This document shows, in pieces, positions 34,586 through 46,828 of a stretch of DNA of 64,000 nucleotides. Source of the stretch: Zychaea mexicana. Its lineage: Eukaryota > Mucoromycota > Mucoromycetes > Mucorales > Lichtheimiaceae. Below the pieces are notes generated by a model that was not told the origin of the DNA, did not search any database, and saw nothing but the letters and a program-made list of their open reading frames with translations. A program made the position numbers and the translations under genes. The first letter of the stretch is position 1. Each line of letters starts with the position of its first letter. The stretch spans positions 62,001-126,000 of the forward strand of contig NW_026516715.1 in NCBI RefSeq assembly GCF_025766255.1, written 5' to 3'.

Positions 34586-34929
34586 AGTGGGTGTATGTGT
34601 GTGCGTATTTTTTTATTGGGGTTTAAAAAAGAGCAAAGAGCCGCATTTCAGGAAGGAAAAAGAAAAAAAAAATTATTTGGGCTGTGGGTGTGTGCGCTCG
34701 TTGGCAATCACCGTTTCACAAAGGCTGCTGCAATCATATTTGTAAACTAAATAAATCACTCTTTCTGCCTCTCATTTGGCCCTGCCTCCTCCCTCTCCCT
34801 CTCCCTCTCGCTCTCTTTCTTCTCTCTCTCTCTCTCTGACTGTCTGTCTTTCTCGCTAACTAACTAACTGTCACTCGATCGTGCGTAGAATCGCGTAGTT
34901 TGGAAGAAATAAATGACTTTTTTATTTTA
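34586..34929. other. Intergenic, pyrimidine-rich
   Basis: Promoter side of the Cep120-like gene and 3' flank of the importin gene. A CTCCCT/CTCTCT tract spans about 34793-34839. Confidence 0.5.
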
Positions 34930-36928
34930 TTACTGAGCTCCTCCTCCGAAATTAAAACCACCCTGAGGTGCCTGCACTTGCGCCTGGAACGCAAACTGGT
35001 CGCCTTGCATCTCGCCGCCCATTGCCTCTGCTGCTTCGTCGGCCTCCTCGCTAAAGAATTTGTCAATGATGTTGTATGCCTTCTTGTAGATCTCCTGGTT
35101 GTCGTGTTGCTGGAGCTCATGGATATAGTCTACCCCGCCGCATTCTTCGATTAAAAGTGCATATGGGTTATGGTTGTCTACCGTGTTCGTCCGCTCGATC
35201 TCGCCCACTTGCAGAATATTCTCCAGACCGTCCAGTGCAACCATCGTGATCTTGTTGTCCATCGCCGTCAGGATATCACACAGCGGCTTGATGCATCCCT
35301 CCGTTACAAGATAGTGTATTTGCTCAGGCTTGTTGAGACCGCCTGACGTGGCATTGCAGATTGCCCAGCATGCCTCTTTCTTGGTCTTAAAGTCGCCATG
35401 CACCAGGATCTGGATTAGCGGCCGCATAAGCCCGCCGTCAATCACCGCCTGGATCTGTGATGTGTTGCCGGCCGTAATGTTCGACAGCGTCCAGCATGTT
35501 TCCTTGCGGATCGCCTCTTTAGGGCTCATGAGCAAGTGGAGAAGCGCGTTGATCGCCCCGCAGTTGATAATCACCTGCGTCTGCGTGTCGTCGCCAGTAA
35601 CAATGTTGCCAACAGAGCGGAGTGCAGGCGTCTGCACGCTCGTTGCTGGATGGCCAAGAAGCTCGATAAGACGGCCACACACACCGGATTCTACCACTGC
35701 CTGAATACGCTCGTTAGGTCCATCCGACAGATATGAAATGGCCCAGCATGTGTCAATCAGGACTTCTTCGTCGCTAGAAAGAACAAGCTTGGACAACACT
35801 TGAAGTGCAGGTGCAACCTATTCTTGCATTTTCTTTAATAAGTCTCTTTTTTTTCTTCGCGAGAACAACCCCCCCCATCCTCCCTGTATCCCTTATGTAT
35901 CCCTTTCAATTTCATACCAGTCGCCAGTCGGGCTGAGGATTCTTGCCACGGCAAAAGTTAGAAAGTGTCCAGGTTGCGTTGCGCAGCATGGAAATCTTGG
36001 TGGTGTCTTCAAAGATAGCCAACAGAGGTGGCAATGCGCCCGTTTGGAGAACGAAATCACGACAACGAGGACTATCACCAGCGATATTACCCAGCGCCCA
36101 GACAGCCTACATTTTCATATATAATATCGCCATAATTAGTGATTAGCACATTTCCTGTCTAGACGAACAACCCCCTTTCTCCGGCTCCTTCCTTCTAGTC
36201 ATGCTTCTTGTTCTTACCTGTTCTTTGACATCCATCACCGGACTGCTTAACAGCTGAATAAAGAAAGGCACAGCACCAGCTTGCAATACCACCTGCGTCT
36301 GTTGTGATGATCCAGAAGCGATGTTTGTCAGCGCCCAAGCCGCTTCAAACTATCGTCATAATACAAGAAGGCACGAACATACAGAGATACATGTTGAACC
36401 GTCAGTCATATTACTTTAACCTTCTTTTCTGTTTTGACATACGTACTTGCAGAGTTGTGTTTTGAGATTGCAAGAATTCGACAAATCGTGGCACTACGCC
36501 GCAAGCAATGACTTCTTCAATCGGCGGATTCTTTTCTTTCGATAGCAACTTTCTAAAGTGTGCTGTTGCAGTGAGTTGTGTTTCGCTTTCAGCGGCGTAC
36601 AGTCCTTGGACCATGTCCGGCAACATGGCCATGAGCTATATTAGATTTATTTCCTATTAGATTCCTTCGTCGAATCCACTTAGCAGCCCTAAAAGATTGA
36701 TTGTATGTCTTTATTCACCTGAGCATCGACAGGGTAAGCGCTGTCTTCATCATCAGAATCGGCAGGGAGGTTCTCCACGTTAAAGTTTCGTCTTTTGGCG
36801 AGATTTTCCTCCTTCTTTTGCTTGCGAATCTCTACTTGAGCAGTTTCACGACGACGTCGCACCTCTTCTGGTTTGAAGTGGCTACGCGCCTTGTACGTGT
36901 TTCGTCTGAGATCGGCGAGTGGATCCAT
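34930..36928 (-). CDS. SRP1: Importin alpha (karyopherin alpha)
   Basis: Adaptor that binds classical nuclear localisation signals and hands cargo to importin beta. Five exons: 36719-36928, 36447-36635, 36218-36349, 35918-36106 and 34930-35817, all phase 0, giving 535 aa, close to yeast Srp1 (542). Seen: the N-terminal importin-beta-binding domain with basic clusters ([20 protein letters not shown]) and the acidic ADSDDED hinge. Ten armadillo-type repeats follow with the Trp/Asn ladder ([67 protein letters not shown]). The Gly-rich end FNFGGGAQ is also typical. Every intron falls between codons and most exons hold whole repeats. Confidence 0.97.
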
Positions 36929-37654
36929 GGTTTTTTTTCTTTGGCGCGTACTGTGTGTTGGATTCACAAACAGAAAAAAAAAAAAAGGAAAGAGGCGTTT
37001 GGCGCGAAAGCAAAAAGTTAAATTTTGGATTTCAGCATATCAAATGATGCAGACAACGCAGTGTGATTTGTTTTTGACGTGATTACATCCTATCAAAATT
37101 CTCTGTCGTTGATAAGTGGTTAGACAACGTAAATACGTCTATCCCGTTGAAGATATTGCTATATACACTAATATCAAACATGTAATCTTTCAAGATGCGA
37201 TCAATATAGAGAGCACCGCAAAGGAATTGCTTGAGAAGATTACAACTTGACCGAGAAACGTGTTCATCACATCCTATCACGTATAGCTATCCTCTCTGTG
37301 TATGCAGTTGTTTATCAGCAATCAAACGGCAGATTACTATATGTCTCTAGATGTATACACCAAGAAAAAGGAAAAAGGGAAATAAAAGACTGCTACATCG
37401 TAGCAAGTTTCTTATATAGTTTCACCGCTATTTTTAATTAAACAGGCAGATGCACGGTAATAGAGCGATTGTCTCTCTCTTTCATTCTAAGATATATGCT
37501 TTTTAAAAGGGTTGTGGGCGTGTTTGTGTGGTGTTTGAGTGTGATAGTACTAGTGATGGTGTTGGTTGATTGGTTGGGTTATTGTTGGAAGGAAGTAATG
37601 AAATAAGGAGAAACGAAACGAAGAAAACAGTGGGCGTAGCGATATTGAAATTAT
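36929..37654. other. Intergenic, no gene seen
   Basis: Promoter side of importin alpha and 3' flank of the E2 gene. Short frames only. Confidence 0.5.
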
Positions 37655-40068
37655 TTACAGCATCATCTTGAGCGGGTTCTCCATGTATTCCTTGAAAGAC
37701 TGCAACCAAGTAGCAGCAACAGCACCATCAACAACACGGTGGTCGCTGGAGAGGGTGACCTCCATGGTGCTGCGAACAGCAAAGCCGTTCTCCTTGGTCT
37801 CATCGGGCACAAGCTTCTGGCTGGTACCGCCAATGGCCAAAATGCAGGACTGGGGTGGGTTGATAATGGCAGTGAAGTGCTTGACACCAAACATGCCAAG
37901 GTTGGAGATGCTGAACGAGCCACCCTGGTATTCGTGGGGAGCCAACTTGCCGTTACGGGCACGGGTAGCCATGTCCTTGACGCTGCTAGAGATTTCGGAA
38001 AGACCACGCTTCTCAGCACCAGTGACGATGGGGGTAATCAAACCGTTAGGTGTGGCAACGGCAACAGAGATATCAGCAGTGTTGTACCTAGCAAAAAAAA
38101 AGGGTCGATGATCAATCCTGTTTTCTTTCTTTCTTTCTTTCCTTCACTTCAACGCAATCCAGCAGATGCGTCTTTTAAGAGATGTGTAACTAACTAATTG
38201 TAAGTTAGTACATGTACTTACTGTCTGATGAAATCACCCTGCCAGGCAGAGTTAACCTCGGGAACCTTCTTCAAACTGAGGGCAGATGCCTTGATGATGA
38301 AGTCGTTGACGGACAACTTGTACTTGCCCTCAGCAGCCTTGTTGAGAACCTCACGCAATTTGCTGACCTTGTCCATGTTGACATCAACAGTGACATAGTA
38401 ATGAGGAACCATCTGCTTGGATTCGCTCAAGCGAGTGGCAATAACACGTCTCATGTTGGTGGTAGGGATGTCAGTGAAGGCATCGCCAGTAGCAGACTGA
38501 GGAGCGTAGGCAGCAGGCTGAGCAGGTGCAGCGGCGGCAGCGGGAGCGGCAGCGGCAGCGGGAGCTAGTATGCAAATCGATCTATTTAGTATTCTTGCTT
38601 GTATGGATACATTTCCTTTTCTTATCCTCTAAATCTTACCCTTGAAGCTGTCAACATCGTCCTTTAAGATTCTACCACCAGGACCGGAACCCTGGATTTG
38701 GGAAATGTCAATGTTACGTTCGTTTGCAGTTTTCTATTGAAAAATACATGGAGCGATACTGAGTTTTTTGTTGTCTGGTTTTGGCATGCGTGTACTAATA
38801 AGCAACAATAAAAATGGTTGTCGATGACGGGTCGTTACTTACTCTGGCATAAGGACTTGCCTTGACACGGTCTGACCCGACCGAAGAACAAAAATAGACG
38901 GTAAAATTTTTGTGTGAGTATTTTTTTAATACAAGACAAGAAAAACTATACAGGCCTAACCCGCCCGCCCTTTTGTTCATCACACGCACACCCCGCCATT
39001 ACCCCAAAAATGAAAGAACCATCACACTCACCACCATCAGAGGAGGCGGATGAAGAAGCAGGCTTGCTGGCAGAGGCAGCCTCAGTCGAAGCGGGCTTTT
39101 CTTCGGCGGCTGGTGCCTGCTTGTCTTCACCAGCAGCGGGAGCAGGAGTGGCAGCAGCGCCAGCACCGGCATCTTCCATTGTGAACTCTGCAAAGGCGGC
39201 AACATCGCTCTCGTCCTCAACAAGGACAGCAATGGGCTATAAAGAGAAAGAGAAAGAGACAGAATACAGCCATCGATCAGTTTCTTGTTGATATACCTTT
39301 GTTGTCATCTAAGCCAAAAGCGTTACCTTGCCAACGGGAAAATCCTTTGCGCCAGTATCGACCAAGATCTTGGCGAGGAAGCCTTCTTCCTGGCACTCAA
39401 AGTCCATCTGAGCCTTATCGGTCTCGATTTCGACCAAAACATCACCGGGGACGATTTCGTCGCCAACTTTCTTTTGCCACGCGCCAATACCACCCTGTGT
39501 CATACTAAGTTACAATCAACCCGTCCTCTCCAAGTCAGTGACAAGCGTCTTTTTGCCTTCATCTGATGTATATATAAAGCAACTTACGTAGGCGACAAGG
39601 CAGGCATAGCAATCACGTTGTGATCGGGGAACGCTACATATATCGGAAATACATAAGAAAGACGTTTGGCTCGATTGATTTGCTGACATACAGCACATAA
39701 GAAACACGCGAACCTTTCACAAAACCCCCGCACTACAACTTACACTTGGAGCTATAGAACTTGACATTGGAAGGAGCAGCAGGATTCAAGAGGGAACGCA
39801 GGGCAACAAACTTGGCGTTGCTAAAAGAGTTGAGAGAAAGGAAAAGAATGAGCAAAGAAAAGGAGCGAAAACCAGAAAGGGCGCAAGGAGGTAGCAGCAA
39901 TGCCACATGGGTATGGAATTGTGGTGAAATTTACCTCGACGATGTGAACGCGCGTGCATTGTTACGGGCTTGATGAGCCAAAAGAGGAGTGGCTCTGGTA
40001 GTGGTCAAGCGAGCAGTTGAGCGAATGCCTGCAGAGGCTCTCAAGAGTTGGCGGCGAGCAGAGGACAT
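37655..40068 (-). CDS. LAT1: Dihydrolipoamide acetyltransferase, E2 of pyruvate dehydrogenase
   Basis: Core of the mitochondrial pyruvate dehydrogenase complex; transfers acetyl groups from lipoyl-lysine to CoA. Nine exons: 39935-40068, 39744-39820, 39588-39633, 39327-39504, 39032-39236, 38843-38871 (29 nt), 38640-38733, 38222-38564 and 37655-38087. The product is 512 aa with consistent phases. Seen: an Arg/Ser/Ala-rich presequence ([20 protein letters not shown]), one lipoyl domain with the modified lysine in [11 protein letters not shown], an Ala/Pro linker, the E3-binding domain ([20 protein letters not shown], then GRILKDDV), and the catalytic domain. The catalytic domain has the active-site His and Asp in [10 protein letters not shown] (His codon 37739-37741) and ends ENPLKMML. 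A single lipoyl domain is usual for fungi. Confidence 0.97.
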
Positions 40069-41590
40069 TTTGGAAAGTAAAAGGACAAGAAAAGCTGGAA
40101 AAACAACGGGAAACCACTGGTGTTTTTTTAACGGCCCCCCAATCTTTCCGTCGCTGATGATCCCGACATCACCCTCTTGTCTTTTTTTTTTTGCCGGTCA
40201 CAGCTAATTCCCAACATGCTCAAATATACGCCTGCCCTTTGCCCGGCTTCCCCAGTGCACACGAAAATGTTTTTTTCTGGTGGTGATAATTTCAAACACA
40301 GCCAAGCTTTTTTACGCTTGGGCATCGGAGCGTCCGGTGTGGGTGCTGGGGCAATCTTTACCGTGTTCTTCCGTACCGAGAGTTATTTTTTCACACAGGT
40401 CTACCATAGTAGCTTTGTCTGTATATAAGGCTACTTTGCTTTCGCACGCTGATAGTAGTCATATATGTTATTAATTCAAAACCTTTTTGATACGCGTTCT
40501 TTGTCGGCAGATCAATTGTGCGGCCTTTTTTTTTGAACATGTGCTCAAGGAAGCAAACGTGGCTAAACATCACTCTTTCTTCTTTAACTTGTAATTGGTG
40601 ATATTGCTATTGATATATACACATCATTAACGCAGTTCTCGACCGTACTACCTTGTCATCCACGTTCTACGAGATACTGTTAATACCATATCATTGATCC
40701 GCCTAAAAGTGCTTCTTCCTGTCGTGGACAACACATTGGAAAGGACATCGAACCTCCGTTAGTATGAATCGCACTGGTCCGACCAAAGAAAGACAGGAGC
40801 TCGTTATAATCAAGTTTATCAGATATTTTTTGGTAGATGCAAGGTAACCGACCCTTGGTCATCTTTTTGGATGCGTTCTCCTTGCAGATCCCCCGAACGC
40901 CGTGTTGCGCCACGGATGAAAAAAAAAAGCAAGAGTTCCTTTATGCACATTGTTCTTATTACATTGATACTATATACCATTTCGTTTGTCATCAATGATA
41001 CGTTACGAGCACACTTGGAAAGATGTCTGAGATATCTTTTACCATGACAGCGGAGGTTGCTATGATAAGGACCAATTGTTGCCGTGGCTACGACCGTTGT
41101 GTGTAGCTTTATGCAACGGTTTATCTCACAACTTCCTCAATTTGACGTAGTATGAATATATTTCTAATAATTACATTGCAGTTGAAAAGGCGGAACAAAG
41201 CTAAAGTGTGATATTGACTCAATAAGCTAATAGCACCCTTGTCAATGATCGGATATGAAATGGTCTTAAGTCTCAACCACTGGAGGTTTCCTTTTCCTCT
41301 TATTAAAATAGATTCATCAATATATAACGCGTTATCGTTGACTCGTATAAAGCAGATACATATGACACCTAGTTGTTTGTATTCTTATGTAAAGGTACAT
41401 GCATATGATGTTCGTTGAAAAGATACCAACGTGCATTTGTGGTGATGTCGAACTGGGAGCCAAAGGTGAAAAGAAATTGAAATTCGAAACGCGCTGATGA
41501 CGTCGCGCTGTCTTTTCTCCAGTGACACCCTTCTAACTTTCGGCCCTCGCCAAACATTTTTTCTTAACCAACTAATACACATTTAACGAA
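40069..41590. other. Divergent intergenic region, no gene seen
   Basis: About 1.5 kb between the E2 gene and ATP19, which are transcribed away from each other, so it holds two mitochondrial-gene promoters. Frames at 40177-40428 and 40680-40913 show no recognisable family or splice continuation. Confidence 0.5.
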
Positions 41591-41953
41591 ATGGGTGGAC
41601 ACTACGTTATTGCTGGCAAGGCCGTTCCCAACCACATTGTAAGTTACATACACGCATACACATAACTTTTTGACTGCTTTATGCTGGAATGGTCACGTTC
41701 TAATTGCTTTTTAATTAATCATAAAATGAATTTTTCTTCATGTTCATGTGCATGTTTACTTTCACTTGTCCATTTGAAACTATTATAGCTCTCCATGGGC
41801 TTCCTTGGCGCCTACGCTGGTCTCGGTACCTACTTTGCCCTGAAGCCCCAGGCCCCTCAGCCCGCCACTCCCCCGATCAAGGCCGGTTCTGTCGATGAGG
41901 AAGCTTTCATCAAGGAGTTCTTGAAGGCTGCAGAGTCCGAGGACAAGCAATAG
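41591..41953 (+). CDS. ATP19: ATP synthase subunit k (Atp19-like)
   Basis: Small subunit of the mitochondrial F1Fo-ATP synthase, associated with the dimer form in yeast. Two exons, 41591-41638 and 41789-41953, give 70 aa (yeast Atp19 is 68). Seen: N-terminal MGGHYVIAGKAVPNH, a single membrane helix SMGFLGAYAGLGTYFAL, and a charged tail with DEEAFIKEFLKAAE, matching the plan of yeast Atp19 (start, glycine-rich helix, DEE-x-FI end). The intron sits at the same place as the start of the helix. Because the protein is so short, the call depends on these three blocks together. Confidence 0.86.
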
Positions 41954-42307
41954 ATTAAGTAGTGCCCTACAAACACTCACTCAACACGCAACCTTTACGA
42001 CCACAAAACAAATAACATCATATTAAAAACAAAAGGAATATCTGTTCTTTTTAATATGCAAGTCAAAAAAAACAAAAATCCGGTACACTTGTCATGTTTG
42101 AGAAAGGTCTTTGTTAAAAAGAGTTACATCATGAATAGTAATGTAATATAGTGTATTCGATTATATTGATTCACTGGGCTACGAAGGGTAATTTGACAAG
42201 CGGATGGTTGAGGAGCAAAGAGGAGGAAACAGTTCTAAGATGGAAAGCAAAAGGATGAAGAGCAAGAAATAGGAAGAGATAGCATAACTTTATTAAAATT
42301 ACTGCTA
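41954..42307. other. Convergent 3' spacer
   Basis: Shared 3' flank of ATP19 and the barrel-protein gene. Nothing seen beyond AT-rich DNA. Confidence 0.5.
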
Positions 42308-42514
42308 TTAGTTAGGTTTGATGGGCATGAGCTTAGACTTGGGACACTCCTTGAGTGGCTTCCAGCTAATATCAAGGACACCAAGGTTAAGGTCACCGCC
42401 CTGGGCCACTTCCTTGAACGCGGCGGGAGTAAGATCGATTGCTTTACCTATACGAGTTCCGTAATCATGATGTCGAAGATGATGATACGGTGTTAGAGCA
42501 TGAATGAAGTGAGC

Positions 42515-42548
<34 letters not shown>

Positions 42549-43191
42549 TCGCATAAAGTAAGAAAACGCACCAACTGCACATCCAGCGCACTTGTCGACA
42601 ATTTTAACAATGACGGAAAGTTTCTTGTCTTTGTTGTTGGTGATCTTCATGCACTTGTAGCAGTCTTCAAAGCCGTCCATGGCCTATCGTTTTGTTTGAT
42701 ATATATCAGTATTGCAAATTCAATGCACACCTTACACTTTTAGTTTGAGTGGATTCGCTTCAGCCATCGCTGTTAATTACCATAGCACCAATCATATCGT
42801 AGTTAGTAGCATGATAAGCCTTCAAGCCGTTTCGGTCGTAGCAAGCAGCATTGTTCAGATCTTCACCGGTGTACCTGTTAGTACAGCAATGATCGAGTAT
42901 CAGACATATAACACAGTAACAAGTAGATGATTAGTAAATCTTACTGCTTTACTAATAAAAGCAATATTCCAGTAGATTGCTGAACCTTCATAGAACAAAG
43001 CTTTATAGAGAGAAAGACGAACGGAACACTAACCAGGTACCACGGCCACCACGCTTAGTGAGACTCAAGGTGGATTCACTGAACGATCTAACTTGGGCGA
43101 CACCGCGACGTTCGATTTCATCGGCACGGACAACGTTCGAGAAACAGAGCACAAAGATCAGAAGTAAAAGCTTCAAGAATTGATGTTTCAT
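42308..43191 (-). CDS. Secreted RlpA-like double-psi beta-barrel protein
   Basis: Four exons: 43034-43191, 42781-42874, 42572-42683 and 42308-42447. The product is 167 aa, in frame at every junction. Seen: a signal peptide (MKHQFLKLLLLIFVLCFSNVV), a possible Lys-Arg processing site after about residue 45, then a barrel domain. The domain opens with GRGTWYTG, continues with NAACYDRNGLKAYHATNYDM and DCYKCMKITN, and reaches the diagnostic IVDKCAGCAVG with KAIDLTPAAFKEVA and LGVLDISWK. The Asp of VDKC and the cysteine pairs match expansin-like and cerato-ulmin-unrelated RlpA folds of fungi. Likely a cell-wall or extracellular protein; no enzymatic role is implied by the sequence. An AT microsatellite fills its last intron. 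Confidence 0.88.
42515..42548. repeat. AT microsatellite in an intron
   Basis: AT dinucleotide run inside the last intron of the barrel-protein gene. Confidence 0.9.
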
Positions 43192-46100
43192 GGCTGGATA
43201 TAAGAAATACAGATTTTAGAAGAAAAAGAAAGTAAGGAGTGGAAAGGGTGAGATAGTTAAGGAGTGAGAGCGAGAGCGAGTAAGCTAGTGTGAGCTTGCG
43301 TAGACAAAGAGAAGAAGAAAAGAAAGAGAAAGAGAAAGAAAGAAAGAGGGTTAGAGAAGGGAAGGGAAACCCAATAAAGAGGGAAGATTATGCTACTGGA
43401 GAACAAAAAACACAAGTTCAAGTGGAGCTGGTTTTTCTCAGTCTAAAAGATATGAGTTTCTATGAACCAACGTGGCGAATGACAGATTTTGGGTTCTCTC
43501 GTTATTGTCCTGACTCCGAGAAGAAGAAAAGAGTGCTATATGTGATAGTGCTCGTATAGGAACACACAATAGACACACCTCATGCTCTCCTTTACATTCA
43601 CGCAACAGCTAATGAACTTACTTTCTTATCACAGACTTCTCAGGCGAAAAAAGATCGACGAGCAGAGTGTGTACCCCGTTGGAAAACATCCTTTTACGGT
43701 GATTTATTTCAAAACCCGAGTATTAGTGCCTGTGTGCAACGCTGCTCGTAGTGCGTGTGTGTGTGAAGAGAGGGTTGCTGTTCCTCAAGGAGTGAACGCC
43801 GTGAATAACTAATTGTTATGGGGGGCTTTTGACTTACCCTCTTTGGATAGAAAACATATTAACTACATTAGAAACATCTCGGGTCCCTTTGTCGCACTGC
43901 GCGTGTATATTATAAACTAACGGATAAGTCTTCTCTATCTCAAAGCAAAAGCTACATCTTCACTACGATATATTGTCGCGGACAATCAACAACTTTGGTG
44001 AAAATATATAAAAATACAAATGAGCAAATTTAGGGATAGTTGCTGGTAATATAGCAGCAGCAGCAGGGATTCCAGACCCAAAAATACACAACCACACATA
44101 TTTAGCTGAATGTTTAAAAAAAGACAGACTCAACCCCCTCCTTTGACTATTGGGGAGTGGGGGTTGGTCGGCACAGTGTTGATTTGCGCGCCTTGGCTAA
44201 TCGTCTCGCTTTCCAAGTGCTCCTTTATTTAATGTTCTACGCTCTACTAATAGCACATCATAAATGTCCCCTTTGCACATCACACAAAGATTGGCCTTAT
44301 TGGTATAATTGGATCAACAGTAAAGCATGAAAATGTTAACAGTAATGATGAAAAGATGCTTCTACGATGAATTTAAAAGGCTTAACTGACGAAAGTTTGA
44401 ATTACTCATAATTTCTTTTTCTTTCTCTTTTCTGTTTAACAAATATAAATGACAAGATGCACCAACAATTTTTCGGCATTAAATGCTTCTGTACTAGCTT
44501 GTAATGGTATTTCCCTCGCTTTTACCTGTAGATGATGGAACACTTTGTATTTGCGTTCTAGCTCGTTAGAGAAGGGCTCTAATGTATGATGCGTACTATG
44601 AAGAAGTTTGAAAACGTAGAATAATGAAATAGCTGGTTCTGTAACGTATATATTCACCATTTCTTTTAAAACAAAGAAAATATCTGAGTTTTTCTTTATG
44701 AAATCATGTCTTTGAGGACAGCGATGGTATTATAATAAGTGTGAAGAAACATAACAAAACAATGTGTAGCTAACAAAACGATTGTCTTGTTTTTCCTTAA
44801 CAGAGGAGCTATATGATTCTTCCATTATACTCTGTCCCTTACCCTTCTGCAGATTGTGACTATATGACTATGAGCGATGGATAGTAATGAATGATGCGTC
44901 TCTCATCGCTCATTCGCTGAGACCAAAATCCCTACAATGCTACTATACTTATTCGGTAAAAATAGCTATACTCAGCACACCAGATGGTTCTTTTTTCCGA
45001 GCGCATGCAAAAACTTCATGGATGAGTCTACCAATGATAAATGATGGATATGATTTTTCTTTGTCGACACGTAGCAGCATAGTGCACCAACACCTTTGCT
45101 GTAACTACATACCACTACTACATTACGAGAAATCATTAATAACATAGCATTACCTTGTGTGCAAGGATATTGGTGCGATATTCTACTACTGCTTTTCCGC
45201 ATGTTAGAGAGCTGAACGCATTACACTAGTGGAGCCTGTTAACCTACTAAACTCTGAGGTTAGAATGAAATTAAGACTAACAGCAGTAGTGCGCCTCCGC
45301 TTTGCTCCATTCCATCAGTAGTTTTCGCTGCTTCAGTGCCTCGATTGCCGACAAATAGCATATTAATAATAGATAGTGCATCATTTTGTTTTGCTGAGTA
45401 CCCGGTTTGTTCATGGTTTTCTTTTTTCGTAATAGCATAGTGGTCTAATCGCACTAAATGCTGTAGATCTGGGCTCGCATATTTCTGGCGTCTCTATAAG
45501 AAAATTGATTCTGATGGGTAAACCAGTCAAGAACTTTCTTCAAAAACTATCAGGGGTGATATCAATGATTATTTATAGTAAGCGACAGAGGTGGCTGACT
45601 ACTGGATGTGCTTTATATCACATATTATAAGGACACACAATGCGTGCGGAACAACTTTATTCCCCAATCCTCCTGTTGCCTTCGCCGCCATGATCACACC
45701 GAGTAATCCACTCTGTCTCCGACACTATAATTAGTTTTTGTTGTCCAGGTACAGTAGTGAAAGATTTCCACTTTTATGATACGTTGAAGCTCAAATGGCA
45801 AAGGTTGCATCATACAAAAGAAATAACTTCTCTGGCTAAAAATATCGATGGTTGTCATTTTGAATGATCGCCGGTGGCTATGGTTGTGCTATTAGACCAC
45901 GAGCCGCTAAGATTGGATATTACATGATTCTTCTTCGTTCGTCTATCACAATTATAATCGCTAGTTACATACATGATGTAAACCAGATTCACGCCTGCAA
46001 TATTTGATATAGAAAGCACGAGGGTATGCTGTACAAGTGTGTTTTCATTATTAACAATCTTCTGACTATCAATGTGAATGAATATTATATCATTAATATA

Positions 46101-46828
46101 GCATTTGACAGTTAGTTGTACGTTGCTGTTATTATTCTCCTTTACATAGAACTAAAGCACGGCGTTTATTTAATAAGAATATTTGTTAGTATTCCGGGTT
46201 GTGATTCTTTTAAAGTATAATAGCCTACTATGTCTTTGATTCCGTACAAGCGGGTTATTATTATCAAAAAGAATTGGCGTTGAATAGTTACAGTTTCTCG
46301 AATTTGTAGGTATGCTATTCAAGGAGCTCGCTATCGCAAAAGGCGTGGGAGCATTGGAGTGATGGGGGAAGTGGGGTAGCAGCGCCGACTGCGTGAAGCC
46401 CTGGCGGGGCCAAGGTCAGATCTCCTGTTAGCCAGATATTGAGCCATCATCAAACAAGTGTTGCGTTTAACGTGAGCCGTTGATTGCTTCTTTGCAGCAT
46501 AACAACTTACTCATCTGGCTGATATATAATTCATCTTAAAACCTTGCTGGGCGATATAAGATATGATATAGAATAACATGTGTAGACTAGAAATTAGTCA
46601 CCGTCTTTAATTGGATTTTTCCATCACCTTTGGGGGTCTTGTATTCATCAAGAAAAATTAGAAATAAGAAGCGGAGAATAAATGCAACAGAAAGAAGGAA
46701 AGAAGTGCATTGAAGAGTATGCATGAAAAGAAACAAAAGTTGGACAGCTGTTACAAAAGTAAAGAAACGAGTATGGAATAAGATACTTACCTCCCCCCAA
46801 TTTGTATCTCGTTGGAGTGGCCCTCCAC
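43192..46828. other. Long gene-poor region downstream of the Fanzor gene
   Basis: About 3.6 kb without a supported gene. Holds AG-rich DNA at 43200-43390 (promoter side of the barrel gene) and a strong hairpin at about 44132-44167 (CAACCCCC pairing with GGGGGTTG). The remainder is AT rich. The 240 bases just before 46829 are the 3' flank of the Fanzor gene and a place to look for its guide RNA. No terminal repeat for a Fanzor-carrying element was found by eye. Confidence 0.45.

Noticed and set aside
40816..40824. Another ATCTGATAA (reverse) match
   Set aside because: Not near a gene start and about one chance match is expected in the window.
45437..45500. tRNA-like sequence (TAGTGGTCTAATCG followed by GGGCTCGCA)
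   Set aside because: Boxes A and B are only partial matches and no cloverleaf with a paired acceptor stem could be drawn.
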